A DNA stretch of 23,787 bases from an uncultured Bacilli bacterium. Its GTDB lineage: Bacteria > Bacillota_I > Bacilli_A > RF39 > UBA660. The notes below the pieces were generated by a model, which saw only the letters and a program-made list of their open reading frames with translations, did not search any database and was not told the origin of the DNA. The translations under genes and the position numbers were made by a program. Below are positions 1-6,974 of this stretch, one piece after another (the stretch's first letter is position 1; every line of letters begins with the position of its first letter). The DNA is taken from positions 1 through 23,787 of the forward strand of contig CAKOXL010000019.1 in NCBI GenBank assembly GCA_934130105.1, in the 5' to 3' direction.

Positions 1-1
1 A

Positions 2-868
2 AGAAGTGGATATCCAGTATTTAAAAATAAATTTAGTAAACAAAGTTATAGGACTACTTGTATAAAGAGTAGTTATAAAGGCAACAACTATAGTAATATA
101 AAAATTGATTTAAAAAATAAGAAAATAAAATTACCTAAATTAGGATTTGTTAGTATTAGAGGTTATCGTAACTTAGATAGTATAAATGGAAATATTGTGA
201 ATGCTACAATAGAAAGAGATACTACGAATAAGTACTATGTAAGTGTAGTAGTAGAAGAGACTGAATTTATAAAAGAAAAAGTAAAACCAATTAGCATTGT
301 AGGAATTGATTTAGGAATCAAAGATTTAGTAATTACAAGTGATGGAGAAAAGTATTATAATCCGAAAGAAATCTTAAAAAGAGAAAAACAGTTAAAAAGG
401 ATCCAGAAGAAGTTATCTAGACAAGTAAAAGGAAGTAATAATTATAATAAAACCAAGATGAGATTAGCTAGAATTCATAGTAAGATAAAAAGCAGCAGAA
501 AACATAATATGATTACAATAGTTAATAAGATAGTAAAAGAGCATGATATCATTGTGAGTGAAAAGTTAAATGTAAAAGGAATTAGTAGTAATCATCATTT
601 AGCAAAAGTAGTATTAGATGCCAGTTTCAATAAAATATGTGAATTACTAAAATGGAAAACCAAACTACAAGGAAAGTATTATTATCAAGTAGATACTTTT
701 TATCCAAGTAGTAAGACGTGTAGTCATTGTGGAAGTAAAACTGAAGTAACCAATAATTTAAGTATTAGAAGCTGGGAATGTACTAACTGTGGTAATAAGA
801 ATGACAGGGATATCAATGCAAGTATCAATATTATGTTTGAAGGATTAAGAATACATTATCAAAATTAA
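2..868 (+). CDS. tnpB: TnpB, IS200/IS605-family RNA-guided nuclease (5' end outside window)
   Basis: The frame is open from the window edge to the TAA at 866-868, giving 288 visible residues of a protein that is usually 370-400 aa, so the N-terminus lies upstream of the window. An internal GTG at 197 is not the real start, because the family signature KLGFVSIRGYR is encoded before it. The RuvC-like nuclease residues are visible: Asp in GIDLGIKDL, Glu in VSEKLNVKG and Asp in NDRDINASINI. A four-cysteine zinc finger (CSHCG ... CTNCG) lies between the last two, as in TnpB/Cas12-type proteins. TnpB is known to cut DNA under guidance of an RNA made from the element's right end, which promotes retention of the transposon. 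The visible part shows no damage. No tnpA is seen here. It could lie upstream or be absent, as in tnpB-only elements. Confidence 0.9.
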   Translation, partial: RSGYPVFKNKFSKQSYRTTCIKSSYKGNNYSNIKIDLKNKKIKLPKLGFVSIRGYRNLDSINGNIVNATIERDTTNKYYVSVVVEETEFIKEKVKPISIVGIDLGIKDLVITSDGEKYYNPKEILKREKQLKRIQKKLSRQVKGSNNYNKTKMRLARIHSKIKSSRKHNMITIVNKIVKEHDIIVSEKLNVKGISSNHHLAKVVLDASFNKICELLKWKTKLQGKYYYQVDTFYPSSKTCSHCGSKTEVTNNLSIRSWECTNCGNKNDRDINASINIMFEGLRIHYQN

Positions 869-1020
869 GAAACTAAGATGAAGTGTAGATAAATAAAAAT
901 AATGAGTACGGTAGCGACTATCGGAATTTAAGCCTGTGGAGAATAGAGGGTGCTCTATCTATGAAGTAGGAAACTTGGAAGGCAACGACCAAGGAGGATA
1001 AAAATTTTAATTTATATCCT
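869..1020 (+). ncRNA. Probable omega-RNA (reRNA) and right end of the tnpB element
   Basis: This non-coding stretch directly follows the tnpB stop and is richer in G and C than its surroundings. It contains the segments AAGCCTGTGGAG and GAAACTTGGAAGGCAACGAC, which resemble structured sequences found after tnpB genes. It ends with a short hairpin (GGATA at 996-1000 with TATCC at 1015-1019), the kind of subterminal structure expected at an IS200/IS605 right end. Past about position 1025 the sequence codes for an unrelated relaxase, so the element probably ends there. The exact end and the guide segment cannot be fixed by eye. Confidence 0.5.
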
Positions 1021-1035
1021 TTTGTTCGTGAGGTG

Positions 1036-1395
1036 ATGCTTATTGCAATAGTAGGAATATGGGCAGTTAAAAATCATTTAAATAGGGTAATTGATTATAC
1101 AACTGATAATAATAAAACAACTGGAGAATTTTATGATGAACTTCATAATGTAATAGATTATGTTGGTAGTAATTATAAAACTGAACAAAAATTATATGTT
1201 ACTGGGATTAATTGTTCTTCAGAAACTGCATATCAAGAAATGATAAATATTAAAAAATTCTATCATAAAGAATATGGCATATTAGCCTTTTATGCTTTTC
1301 ATTCGTACAAAAAAGGAGAAGTAACACCAGAGCTAGCTCATGAAGTTGGATTACAAGTAGCAAAAGAGATGATATGGAAGAATATATATATGTAA
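1036..1395 (+). pseudogene. Truncated relaxase (MobA/VirD2-type mobilisation nuclease), N-terminal fragment
   Basis: About 119 residues resemble the start of relaxases from conjugative and mobilisable elements of Bacillota: AIVGIWAVKNHLNRVIDY near the N-terminus, then KLYVTGINCSSETAYQEM, GILAFYAFHSYKKGEVTPE and LAHEVGLQVAKEM. Intact relaxases run to several hundred residues and carry an HxxxHxH-type metal site just after this point. Here the frame switches to unrelated residues and stops at 1395, so the metal site is missing and the protein cannot be a working relaxase. The homology breaks around 1372-1392, where serine-recombinase sequence begins in another frame. The likely cause is a deletion joining two genes of one integrative element. 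The ATG at 1036 is taken as start, but a GTG at 1033 is equally possible. Confidence 0.75.
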
Positions 1396-1716
1396 AAAAT
1401 TAAATAATGATGGAATTTTGTGTAGGAAAGAAAAACAAAGAAGAATTAAACATAATTTATCATTAGATGCATTTAAGGAAGATATTTTATATAGTTGGGG
1501 TACAACTACAATTGGAAGGATGCTATCAAACGAAATATATATAGGAAATTTAGTTCAGGGAAAAACTAAAAAGAAAAATTTAAGAGACAAAAGGGAAGTT
1601 TCAAAAGATAAATCTGAGTGAATTATTGTTGAAAATACTCATGAACCAATTATTTCAAAGAAGAATTTGAAAATATTTTAAACTTTTTAAATGAACAAAA
1701 ACTTATTAATCAATAA
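1376..1716 (+). pseudogene. Serine recombinase (large resolvase type) remnant with nonsense codon and frameshift
   Basis: Translation from about 1376 gives KKLNNDGI, then WGTTTIGRMLSNEIYIGNLV, which is typical of the recombinase domain of large serine integrases. The 5' part with the catalytic serine is absent. At 1619-1621 a TGA occurs where the family has Trp: the text reads ...KSE-stop-IIVENTHEPIIS, against the usual (K/E)EWxxVENTHEPII. About 36 bases later the frame slips by one base, and the expected EEFENILNFLNEQ continues in the next frame to a TAA at 1714-1716. Three defects (5' deletion, nonsense codon, frameshift) make this a pseudogene. With the adjacent relaxase fragment it marks a decayed integrative or mobilisable element. 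Confidence 0.8.
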
Positions 1717-1725
1717 TTAGGTAGA

Positions 1726-1754
1726 TTCAAAATTTGCCTTTTTTATGGTATAAT
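1726..1754 (+). promoter_or_regulatory. Sigma-A promoter for rbgA operon
   Basis: TTCAAA (1726-1731), a 17-bp spacer and TATAAT (1749-1754), with a TG one base before the -10 (extended -10). It lies about 30 bp upstream of the rbgA start. Confidence 0.7.
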
Positions 1755-1786
1755 TGAGTAGATTTGTAGCTTTAAGGAGTGATTTT

Positions 1787-2707
1787 ATGCAAAACAAAGA
1801 CGAAAATACAAGTGTTCAAAAAAGCAATATCAATTGGTATCCAGGACACATGGCTAAAACAAGAAGAGAAATAAAAGAAAAGATAGATTTAATTGATATT
1901 ATTTACGAAGTAATAGATGCTAGAATGCCAGTTAGTTCTAAGATTGTTGATATTGATGACTTAGTTAAAAACAAACCAAGATTACTAATAGTTACCAAGT
2001 ATGATTTATGCGATAAAATTGAAACTGATGAAATACTTAGTTATTATCAAAATCAAGGCTATATTGTAATTCCAGTTGATCTTGTAAGTGGTAAAAATGT
2101 AAATAAAATTATAACTGAGAGTGAAAAGCTATTAAAAGATATGAATGATTCTCGTAAATTAAAAGGGTTAAAACCTAGAAATATTAGAGCTTTAGTAATT
2201 GGATCACCAAATGTAGGAAAAAGTACTTTAATAAATCGTTTAGTTGGCAAAAAAGCAGTATCAATTGGTGATAAACCAGGAGTTACTAAAAATTTAGGCT
2301 GGGTTAGAATTCATAATAATATTGATTTATTAGATTCACCTGGTATTTTATGGCCTAAACTTGATAATCAATATCAGGCTTTGATACTAGCTAGTTTATC
2401 ATCAATTAAAGAAGAAATAATTGATAAACAAAATTTAGCTATCTTTATTTTAAAAATAATGCTAAAATTATATCCAGAAAGAGTAACTGGGAGATATTGT
2501 CTTGAAGATGTTACAGATTTAGATGATACTAATCAATTGGATTATGTTTTTTCAACAATTTCTAAGAAACGTGGTTGCCTTAAAAAAGGTGGCTTAATTG
2601 ATTATGATAAGGTATATAATGTAATTATAAGGGATTTGAAGGACAATAATTTTGGTGTGATAACTTTGGATAGACTTGAAAGGAATGATAATAATGACAT
2701 TAGATAA
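1787..2707 (+). CDS. rbgA: Ribosome biogenesis GTPase RbgA (YlqF)
   Basis: A 306-aa circularly permuted GTPase needed for late 50S subunit maturation in Bacillota. The start is the ATG at 1787, behind AAGGAG at 1774-1779. A TTG 33 bases upstream lies in the promoter -10 and has no such site. The GTPase motifs appear in permuted order: G4 as TKYD (residues 70-73), G1 as GSPNVGKS (139-146), a G2-like GVTK (165-168) and G3 as DSPG (183-186). The N-terminal INWYPGHMAKT is the YlqF signature, and length matches the family. The next gene overlaps its 3' end by 14 bases. rnhB follows soon after, as in Bacillus, which supports orthology. Confidence 0.93.
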   Translation: MQNKDENTSVQKSNINWYPGHMAKTRREIKEKIDLIDIIYEVIDARMPVSSKIVDIDDLVKNKPRLLIVTKYDLCDKIETDEILSYYQNQGYIVIPVDLVSGKNVNKIITESEKLLKDMNDSRKLKGLKPRNIRALVIGSPNVGKSTLINRLVGKKAVSIGDKPGVTKNLGWVRIHNNIDLLDSPGILWPKLDNQYQALILASLSSIKEEIIDKQNLAIFILKIMLKLYPERVTGRYCLEDVTDLDDTNQLDYVFSTISKKRGCLKKGGLIDYDKVYNVIIRDLKDNNFGVITLDRLERNDNNDIR

Positions 2708-3035
2708 GGAAAAAAAATTAGATGAATTAGTGTTAGTTAGTGGCGATACTAAATTTGATGAAATGTTTAATAGTTTAAGCTATAAAGAAAAAATAAAACT
2801 TTTAAAAAACATTCTTTCTTCATTAAAAGTTGATTTAGAATGTGAACAAGAGAAATTTAGTAATAGTGAAGACAAAGCTATAATTGAAAATATTACTAAA
2901 ATTCGCGCTTATTATAGAGAAATAAATGGTTATTTTTTAGAAATTAAAAAATTAGAAAAAGAAAGTAAGATGCAATTAAAAAGAGAAAAAGCAAAGAAAG
3001 TTAAAAGCAAAGTAAAAAATTTCTTTAAGATGTAA
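2694..3035 (+). CDS. Small conserved basic protein of unknown function (paralogue of 3738-4064)
   Basis: A 113-aa protein I do not recognise. The start is chosen at the ATG at 2694, behind AAAGGA (2679-2684). A TTG at 2676 and an ATG at 2685 are in frame but badly spaced. The predicted structure is mostly helical and charged, with no signal peptide or membrane segment. The middle (LSYKEKIKLLKNILSSLKV) and the strongly basic tail (KAKKVKSKVKNFF) resemble the 108-aa protein encoded 0.7 kb downstream. It overlaps the 3' end of rbgA by 14 bases and precedes rnhB by 10 bases, so the three genes are probably co-translated. The lysine-rich C-terminal helix would suit binding to RNA or to membrane lipid, which is a guess. 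Confidence 0.75.
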   Translation: MTLDKEKKLDELVLVSGDTKFDEMFNSLSYKEKIKLLKNILSSLKVDLECEQEKFSNSEDKAIIENITKIRAYYREINGYFLEIKKLEKESKMQLKREKAKKVKSKVKNFFKM

Positions 3036-3045
3036 GAGGCAAATA

Positions 3046-3675
3046 ATGGATGAAGATTTATATAAATATGAAAAAGAATTATGGAATAAAGGAATAGATT
3101 ATGTTGCTGGAATAGATGAGGTAGGAAGAGGACCATTAATTGGTTCTGTTGTTACAGCATGTGTTATCTTACCAAAAGATTTTTATTTAAAAGGTTTGAC
3201 TGATTCAAAAAAACTAAGTGAGAAAAAACGTGATGAATATTACGATTATATTATGAAAAATGCTTTAAGCGTTAGTATTGGTATGATGGATGAAAAAGTA
3301 ATTGATGATGTTAATATTTATGAAGCTACTAAACTTGCTATGTATCAAGCAATTAATAATAGTAAATTAAAGCCTGAACATGTTTTAATTGATGCTATGA
3401 AATTAGAGAAATTAGAAATGCCTTCTACTTCTATTATTAAAGGTGATAGTAAAAGTATTTCCATTGCAGCTGCTAGTGTTATTGCTAAAGTAACAAGAGA
3501 TAGAATGATGATTGAACTTGATAAAAAGTATCCCATGTATGGCTTTAAGAATCATAAGGGTTATCCTACTAAAAAACATATAGAAGCAATAGAAAAATAT
3601 GGGCTTATAGATGGATATCGTAAAACATTTAAACCAATTAGTACTATGAATTATAAAATAAATGATAAAATTTAA
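3046..3675 (+). CDS. rnhB: Ribonuclease HII
   Basis: A 209-aa enzyme that cuts RNA in RNA-DNA hybrids and starts removal of single ribonucleotides from DNA. The N-terminal block GIDEVGRGPLIGSVV carries the metal ligands D24 and E25. The other two carboxylates are D116 (LIDAMKL) and D134 (KGDSKSISIAAASVIAKV), spaced as in known RNase HII enzymes. Near the C-terminus, YGFKNHKGYPTKKH is the conserved substrate-binding segment. The ATG at 3046 follows TAAGAGG, which overlaps the stop of the preceding gene. It sits in the rbgA operon, the usual arrangement in Bacillota. Confidence 0.95.
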   Translation: MDEDLYKYEKELWNKGIDYVAGIDEVGRGPLIGSVVTACVILPKDFYLKGLTDSKKLSEKKRDEYYDYIMKNALSVSIGMMDEKVIDDVNIYEATKLAMYQAINNSKLKPEHVLIDAMKLEKLEMPSTSIIKGDSKSISIAAASVIAKVTRDRMMIELDKKYPMYGFKNHKGYPTKKHIEAIEKYGLIDGYRKTFKPISTMNYKINDKI

Positions 3676-3737
3676 TATAAAAATATTAAATAATAATTTT
3701 ATAGTTGGTTACGTCATTTGATATTATGGAGGTCAAT

Positions 3738-4064
3738 ATGGAAAAAGATAATAGGGAATCATTAGATTTTTTTCTTGAAAAATATGGTGTCAGTGAAAAA
3801 AATTTATCCGATAAAGAGAAGATGAGGACTTTAAAAGATATTCTTGTTAATATTAAGGTAGAAGAAGACTTTTTAGAAGAAAATTATGTTAATAAAAAGA
3901 ATAATATATCAGACTCTGAATATGTTAACGGTATAAAAGAATTGTATGTAGACGAAGGATATGCTTATGAACATATTTTAAGAGTTCGTTTATCAATAAG
4001 AGAATCTAGAAAATTAAAAGTTAAACAATTCTTTCAGAAGAAAATAGCCTTTTTTAAAAAATAA
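3738..4064 (+). CDS. Small basic protein of unknown function, second copy of a paralogous pair
   Basis: A 108-aa protein of unknown function. The start at 3738 follows GGAGG (3728-3732). A TTG at 3705 and an ATG at 3726 are also in frame but badly placed. It shares the plan of the 113-aa protein at 2694: a charged N-terminal stretch, LSDKEKMRTLKDILVNIKVE in the middle, and a basic C-terminal end (KLKVKQFFQKKIAFFKK) matching KVKSKVKNFFK in the other copy. No signal peptide or membrane segment is seen. A terminator hairpin follows at 4073-4103, so this gene probably closes the transcript that begins at rbgA. Confidence 0.72.
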   Translation: MEKDNRESLDFFLEKYGVSEKNLSDKEKMRTLKDILVNIKVEEDFLEENYVNKKNNISDSEYVNGIKELYVDEGYAYEHILRVRLSIRESRKLKVKQFFQKKIAFFKK

Positions 4065-4072
4065 TAGTAGTC

Positions 4073-4103
4073 AAAAGAGAAAGTAATTATTTTCTCTTTT
4101 TTT
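4073..4103 (+). terminator. Rho-independent terminator after the rbgA-rnhB cluster
   Basis: AAAAGAGAAA (4073-4082) pairs with TTTCTCTTTT (4091-4100) across a short loop and is followed by more T residues. The AT-rich stem is weak, but placement after the stop at 4064 and before the next ribosome binding site is right. Confidence 0.65.
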
Positions 4104-4127
4104 CATATACTTTGTTAGGAGGTAAAT

Positions 4128-4748
4128 ATGTATCAACCATATATTTTAAAATATAATTATAATGCGTTAGAACCATATATTAGTAAAAAGACATTAGAAA
4201 CACATTATAATAGTCACTATTTAAAGTATTTAAAAAATTTAAATACACTTTTACTTAAAAATGATTTTAAATTTCAATATCCTGTTAGTTATTTATTCCA
4301 AAATATTGATGCTTTTCAGGTTAGCGATAGAGAAGAAATATTATATAATGCTGGTGGAGTATTAAACCATGAAATTTATTTTGATAGCATGAAACCAGCT
4401 AGTAATACTATAATACCGGAGCCATTATTAAGTAATTTAACTAATAAGTTTGGAAGTATTAATAATTTTATAAAATTATTTAATGATCTAGCTATTTCTT
4501 TAAAGGGGAGTGGCTATATATTTTTAGCTACTAAACCAAATGGTGAATTACATTTACTTAGTATATTTAATCAAGACAGTGTATATAGTTTAGGCATGAT
4601 TCCACTTTTTTGCATAGATGTTTGGGAACATTCTTATTATTTAGATTATCAAAATAATCGTGGTACTTATTTAGATGGTTTTTTAAAAATTATTAATTTT
4701 GATTTAGCTAATAAAAAATATCAGGAAGTTTTAAATTTTTGTAAGTAA
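4128..4748 (+). CDS. sodA: Fe/Mn-family superoxide dismutase, divergent
   Basis: A 206-aa protein that should convert superoxide to hydrogen peroxide and oxygen in the cytoplasm. All four metal ligands are in family positions: H26, H81 (in GGVLNHEIYF), D164 and H168 (DVWEHSYYLDY). Y34 is also present. Gln149 in NQDS is the glutamine position that favours manganese. The start follows AGGAGG (4117-4122). Several aromatic residues that normally line the active site are changed. The usual FW after NH is YF, the GSGW segment is GSGYIFL, and the final NW is NF. The GGH before the second ligand is GGV. It is therefore a fast-evolving SOD, probably still metal-binding, but its activity is less certain than in standard members. 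Confidence 0.85.
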   Translation: MYQPYILKYNYNALEPYISKKTLETHYNSHYLKYLKNLNTLLLKNDFKFQYPVSYLFQNIDAFQVSDREEILYNAGGVLNHEIYFDSMKPASNTIIPEPLLSNLTNKFGSINNFIKLFNDLAISLKGSGYIFLATKPNGELHLLSIFNQDSVYSLGMIPLFCIDVWEHSYYLDYQNNRGTYLDGFLKIINFDLANKKYQEVLNFCK

Positions 4749-4787
4749 TTTTTATATATTTTATGTATAATATATTAAAGAAGTAAG

Positions 4788-4816
4788 TTGACAAAATAGA
4801 AAATAACTAGTATAAG
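4788..4816 (+). promoter_or_regulatory. Sigma-A promoter for topA
   Basis: TTGACA (4788-4793), 17-bp spacer, TATAAG (4811-4816), ending 21 bp before the topA start. Confidence 0.75.
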
Positions 4817-4837
4817 TTTAATGAAGGATGTGGTTTT

Positions 4838-6865
4838 GTGGCAAAACATTTAGTAATAGTTGAATCTCCTGCAAAAAGTAAGACAATAGAAAAATATCTT
4901 GGTACTGATTATAAAGTTGTATCTTCTAAGGGACATATTAGAGATTTAGCTACAACTGGTAAGTATGGATTAGGTGTTGATGTAGATAATAATTTTGAAC
5001 CTAGTTATACTTATATTAGTGGTAAAAAGAAATTAGTTACTGAATTAAAAAAAGAGGTAAAAGATGCTGATAAAGTATATCTTGCAACCGACCCCGATCG
5101 TGAGGGTGAAGCTATTAGTTGGCATTTAAAAGATGCACTTGGTATAAAAGATAAAGATTATGAGCGTGTTTTATTTCATGAAATCACACATGATAAGGTA
5201 ATAGATGCCTTTAAAGATACTAGAAAGATAGATGATGATTTGGTAAAAAGCCAAGAAACAAGAAGAATATTAGATCGTATTATTGGATTTCGTTTATCTA
5301 AACTTATGCAATCAAAAACAGGTGGAACAAGTGCTGGTCGTGTGCAGAGTGTTGCTTTAAAACTTATTGTAGACCGTGAACGTGAAATTTCTTCTTTCAT
5401 TCCTGAAGAATATTGGACTATTACATCAATATTTACTGATTTTCAGGTAGAATTATTTGAATATAAGGGCAAAAAAATAGAAATACATAATGAAGAAGAA
5501 GCAGATAATATTTTATCTAAATTAAGTAATACTTATAAACTAGTTAAACAAGAAGAAAAGTTAAAAAATAAAAAAAGTAAGCCACCATTTATTACCAGTA
5601 CTTTACAACAAGAAGCATCAACAAAATTAGGATTTCCAGCTAAAAAAACAATGAGTATTGCTCAAAAATTGTATGAAGGAATTGATCTAGGAAGTGAAAC
5701 TGTTGGACTTATCACTTATATGAGAACTGATTCTGTTCGTTTATCTGATGAATTTATTAAAACAGGTAAGGATTTTATTACTAGTAATTATGGTAAGGAA
5801 TATGTAGGATATATAAAGCAAGCTAAAAATACAGAAAATGTTCAAGATGCTCATGAAGCAATTAGGCCAACTAGTGTTCTTAGAACACCACAATCAGTAA
5901 AAGAGTATTTAACTAGTGATGAATATAAGTTATATCGTATAATTTATTATCGTGCTTTATCTTCTATTATGGCTGATAGTAAGTTTAATCAAAAAACGGT
6001 TTTATTTGATAATAATGAATATTTATTTAAAACAACAGGTCAAACTTTAGTATTTGATGGTTATTTGAAAGTATATGCTGATTATGAATCTAGTGAAGAT
6101 AAGATATTACCAGAATTTACACAACCATATTATGAAACAGATGTTGTAGGAAAAAAGCAACATTTTACTAATCCACCAGCCCGTTTTACTGAAGCTAAAT
6201 TAATTCAAGAAATGGAAAAATTAGGTATAGGAAGACCATCTACCTATGCAACAATTATAAGTAATATAAAAGATAGGGGATATGTTACTTTAGATGATAA
6301 AAAATTTGTACCAACTGATATTGGAATAGAGGTAACCGATAAACTTCAAGAATTTTTTAGTGATATTATCAATGTTGAATATACAGCGAATATGGAAAAT
6401 GATTTAGATAAGATTGCATCACATGATGCTAATAATATTCAGGTATTATCTGATTTTTATCAAAAATTTGATCCTATTTTAAAACAAGCATTTGGTGAGA
6501 TGGAAAAGAAAAAGCCTCAAGAAACAGGAGAGGTTTGTCCTCAGTGTGGTAGTCCTTTAGTCGTTCGTAAAGGCAGATATGGTGAATTTACAGCTTGTAG
6601 TAATTATCCAACTTGTAAATATATTAAAAAAGAGGAAAAGGAAGTTAAAGAACTTATGACTTGTCCAATCTGTAAGAAGGGTAAGATTATAGAAAAAACA
6701 ACTAAAAAGGGTAAAATCTTTTATGGCTGTGATAACTTCCCTAGTTGTAAAACAGCAACATGGGATATTCCTACTGGAGATATTTGTCCTGAATGTGGCA
6801 ATCTTTTAGTAGAAAAAAATGGTAAAATAAAATGTAGTAATGCAAAATGTGAATATGAAAAATAG
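4838..6865 (+). CDS. topA: DNA topoisomerase I (type IA)
   Basis: A 675-aa enzyme that relaxes negative supercoils by nicking and passing single strands. The start is GTG at 4838, behind GAAGGA about nine bases upstream. The N-terminal Toprim domain shows E9 (VIVESPAKSK) and the metal-binding D85, D87 and E89 (DPDREGEA). The nucleophile is Y294 in GLITYMRTDSVRLS, with the helper R296. From about residue 567 three four-cysteine zinc ribbons follow (CPQCG, CPICK and CPECG pairs), the usual Bacillota tail that binds single-stranded DNA. Length is normal. It has its own promoter and a terminator overlapping its stop codon, so it is transcribed alone. In Bacillus it also lies between rnhB and xerC. 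Confidence 0.97.
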   Translation: MAKHLVIVESPAKSKTIEKYLGTDYKVVSSKGHIRDLATTGKYGLGVDVDNNFEPSYTYISGKKKLVTELKKEVKDADKVYLATDPDREGEAISWHLKDALGIKDKDYERVLFHEITHDKVIDAFKDTRKIDDDLVKSQETRRILDRIIGFRLSKLMQSKTGGTSAGRVQSVALKLIVDREREISSFIPEEYWTITSIFTDFQVELFEYKGKKIEIHNEEEADNILSKLSNTYKLVKQEEKLKNKKSKPPFITSTLQQEASTKLGFPAKKTMSIAQKLYEGIDLGSETVGLITYMRTDSVRLSDEFIKTGKDFITSNYGKEYVGYIKQAKNTENVQDAHEAIRPTSVLRTPQSVKEYLTSDEYKLYRIIYYRALSSIMADSKFNQKTVLFDNNEYLFKTTGQTLVFDGYLKVYADYESSEDKILPEFTQPYYETDVVGKKQHFTNPPARFTEAKLIQEMEKLGIGRPSTYATIISNIKDRGYVTLDDKKFVPTDIGIEVTDKLQEFFSDIINVEYTANMENDLDKIASHDANNIQVLSDFYQKFDPILKQAFGEMEKKKPQETGEVCPQCGSPLVVRKGRYGEFTACSNYPTCKYIKKEEKEVKELMTCPICKKGKIIEKTTKKGKIFYGCDNFPSCKTATWDIPTGDICPECGNLLVEKNGKIKCSNAKCEYEK

Positions 6866-6890
6866 CGAAAACTTAATTCGCTATTTTTTT
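6861..6890 (+). terminator. Terminator of topA
   Basis: AATAGCGAA (6861-6869) pairs perfectly with TTCGCTATT (6877-6885) across a 7-base loop, followed by a run of T. The topA stop TAG lies inside the left arm. Confidence 0.88.
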
Positions 6891-6899
6891 CTAATTTTA

Positions 6900-6928
6900 T
6901 TGAATAAATGACAGTTATACCTTATAAT
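6900..6928 (+). promoter_or_regulatory. Sigma-A promoter for the large surface protein
   Basis: TTGAAT (6900-6905), 17-bp spacer, TATAAT (6923-6928). AGGAG at 6963-6967 lies seven bases before the ATG at 6975. No inverted repeats flank this promoter, so promoter inversion is not suggested. Any variation is at the 3' end of the gene. Confidence 0.75.
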
Positions 6929-6974
6929 GGATATATAAAGAATATGTAAATATAATCTTGTTAGGAGTTTAATT

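Noticed and set aside
1418..1621. A short independent 67-aa gene
   Set aside because: Its sequence is the recombinase-domain fragment of a serine integrase, continuing past the TGA and a frameshift, so it is part of a pseudogene.
1619..1621. TGA read as Trp (genetic code 4)
   Set aside because: No intact gene has in-frame TGA, Trp is always TGG, and this copy also has a frameshift and a 5' deletion.
6866..6974. Invertible promoter upstream of the adhesin
   Set aside because: The only inverted repeat there is the topA terminator. No pair of repeats flanks the -35/-10.
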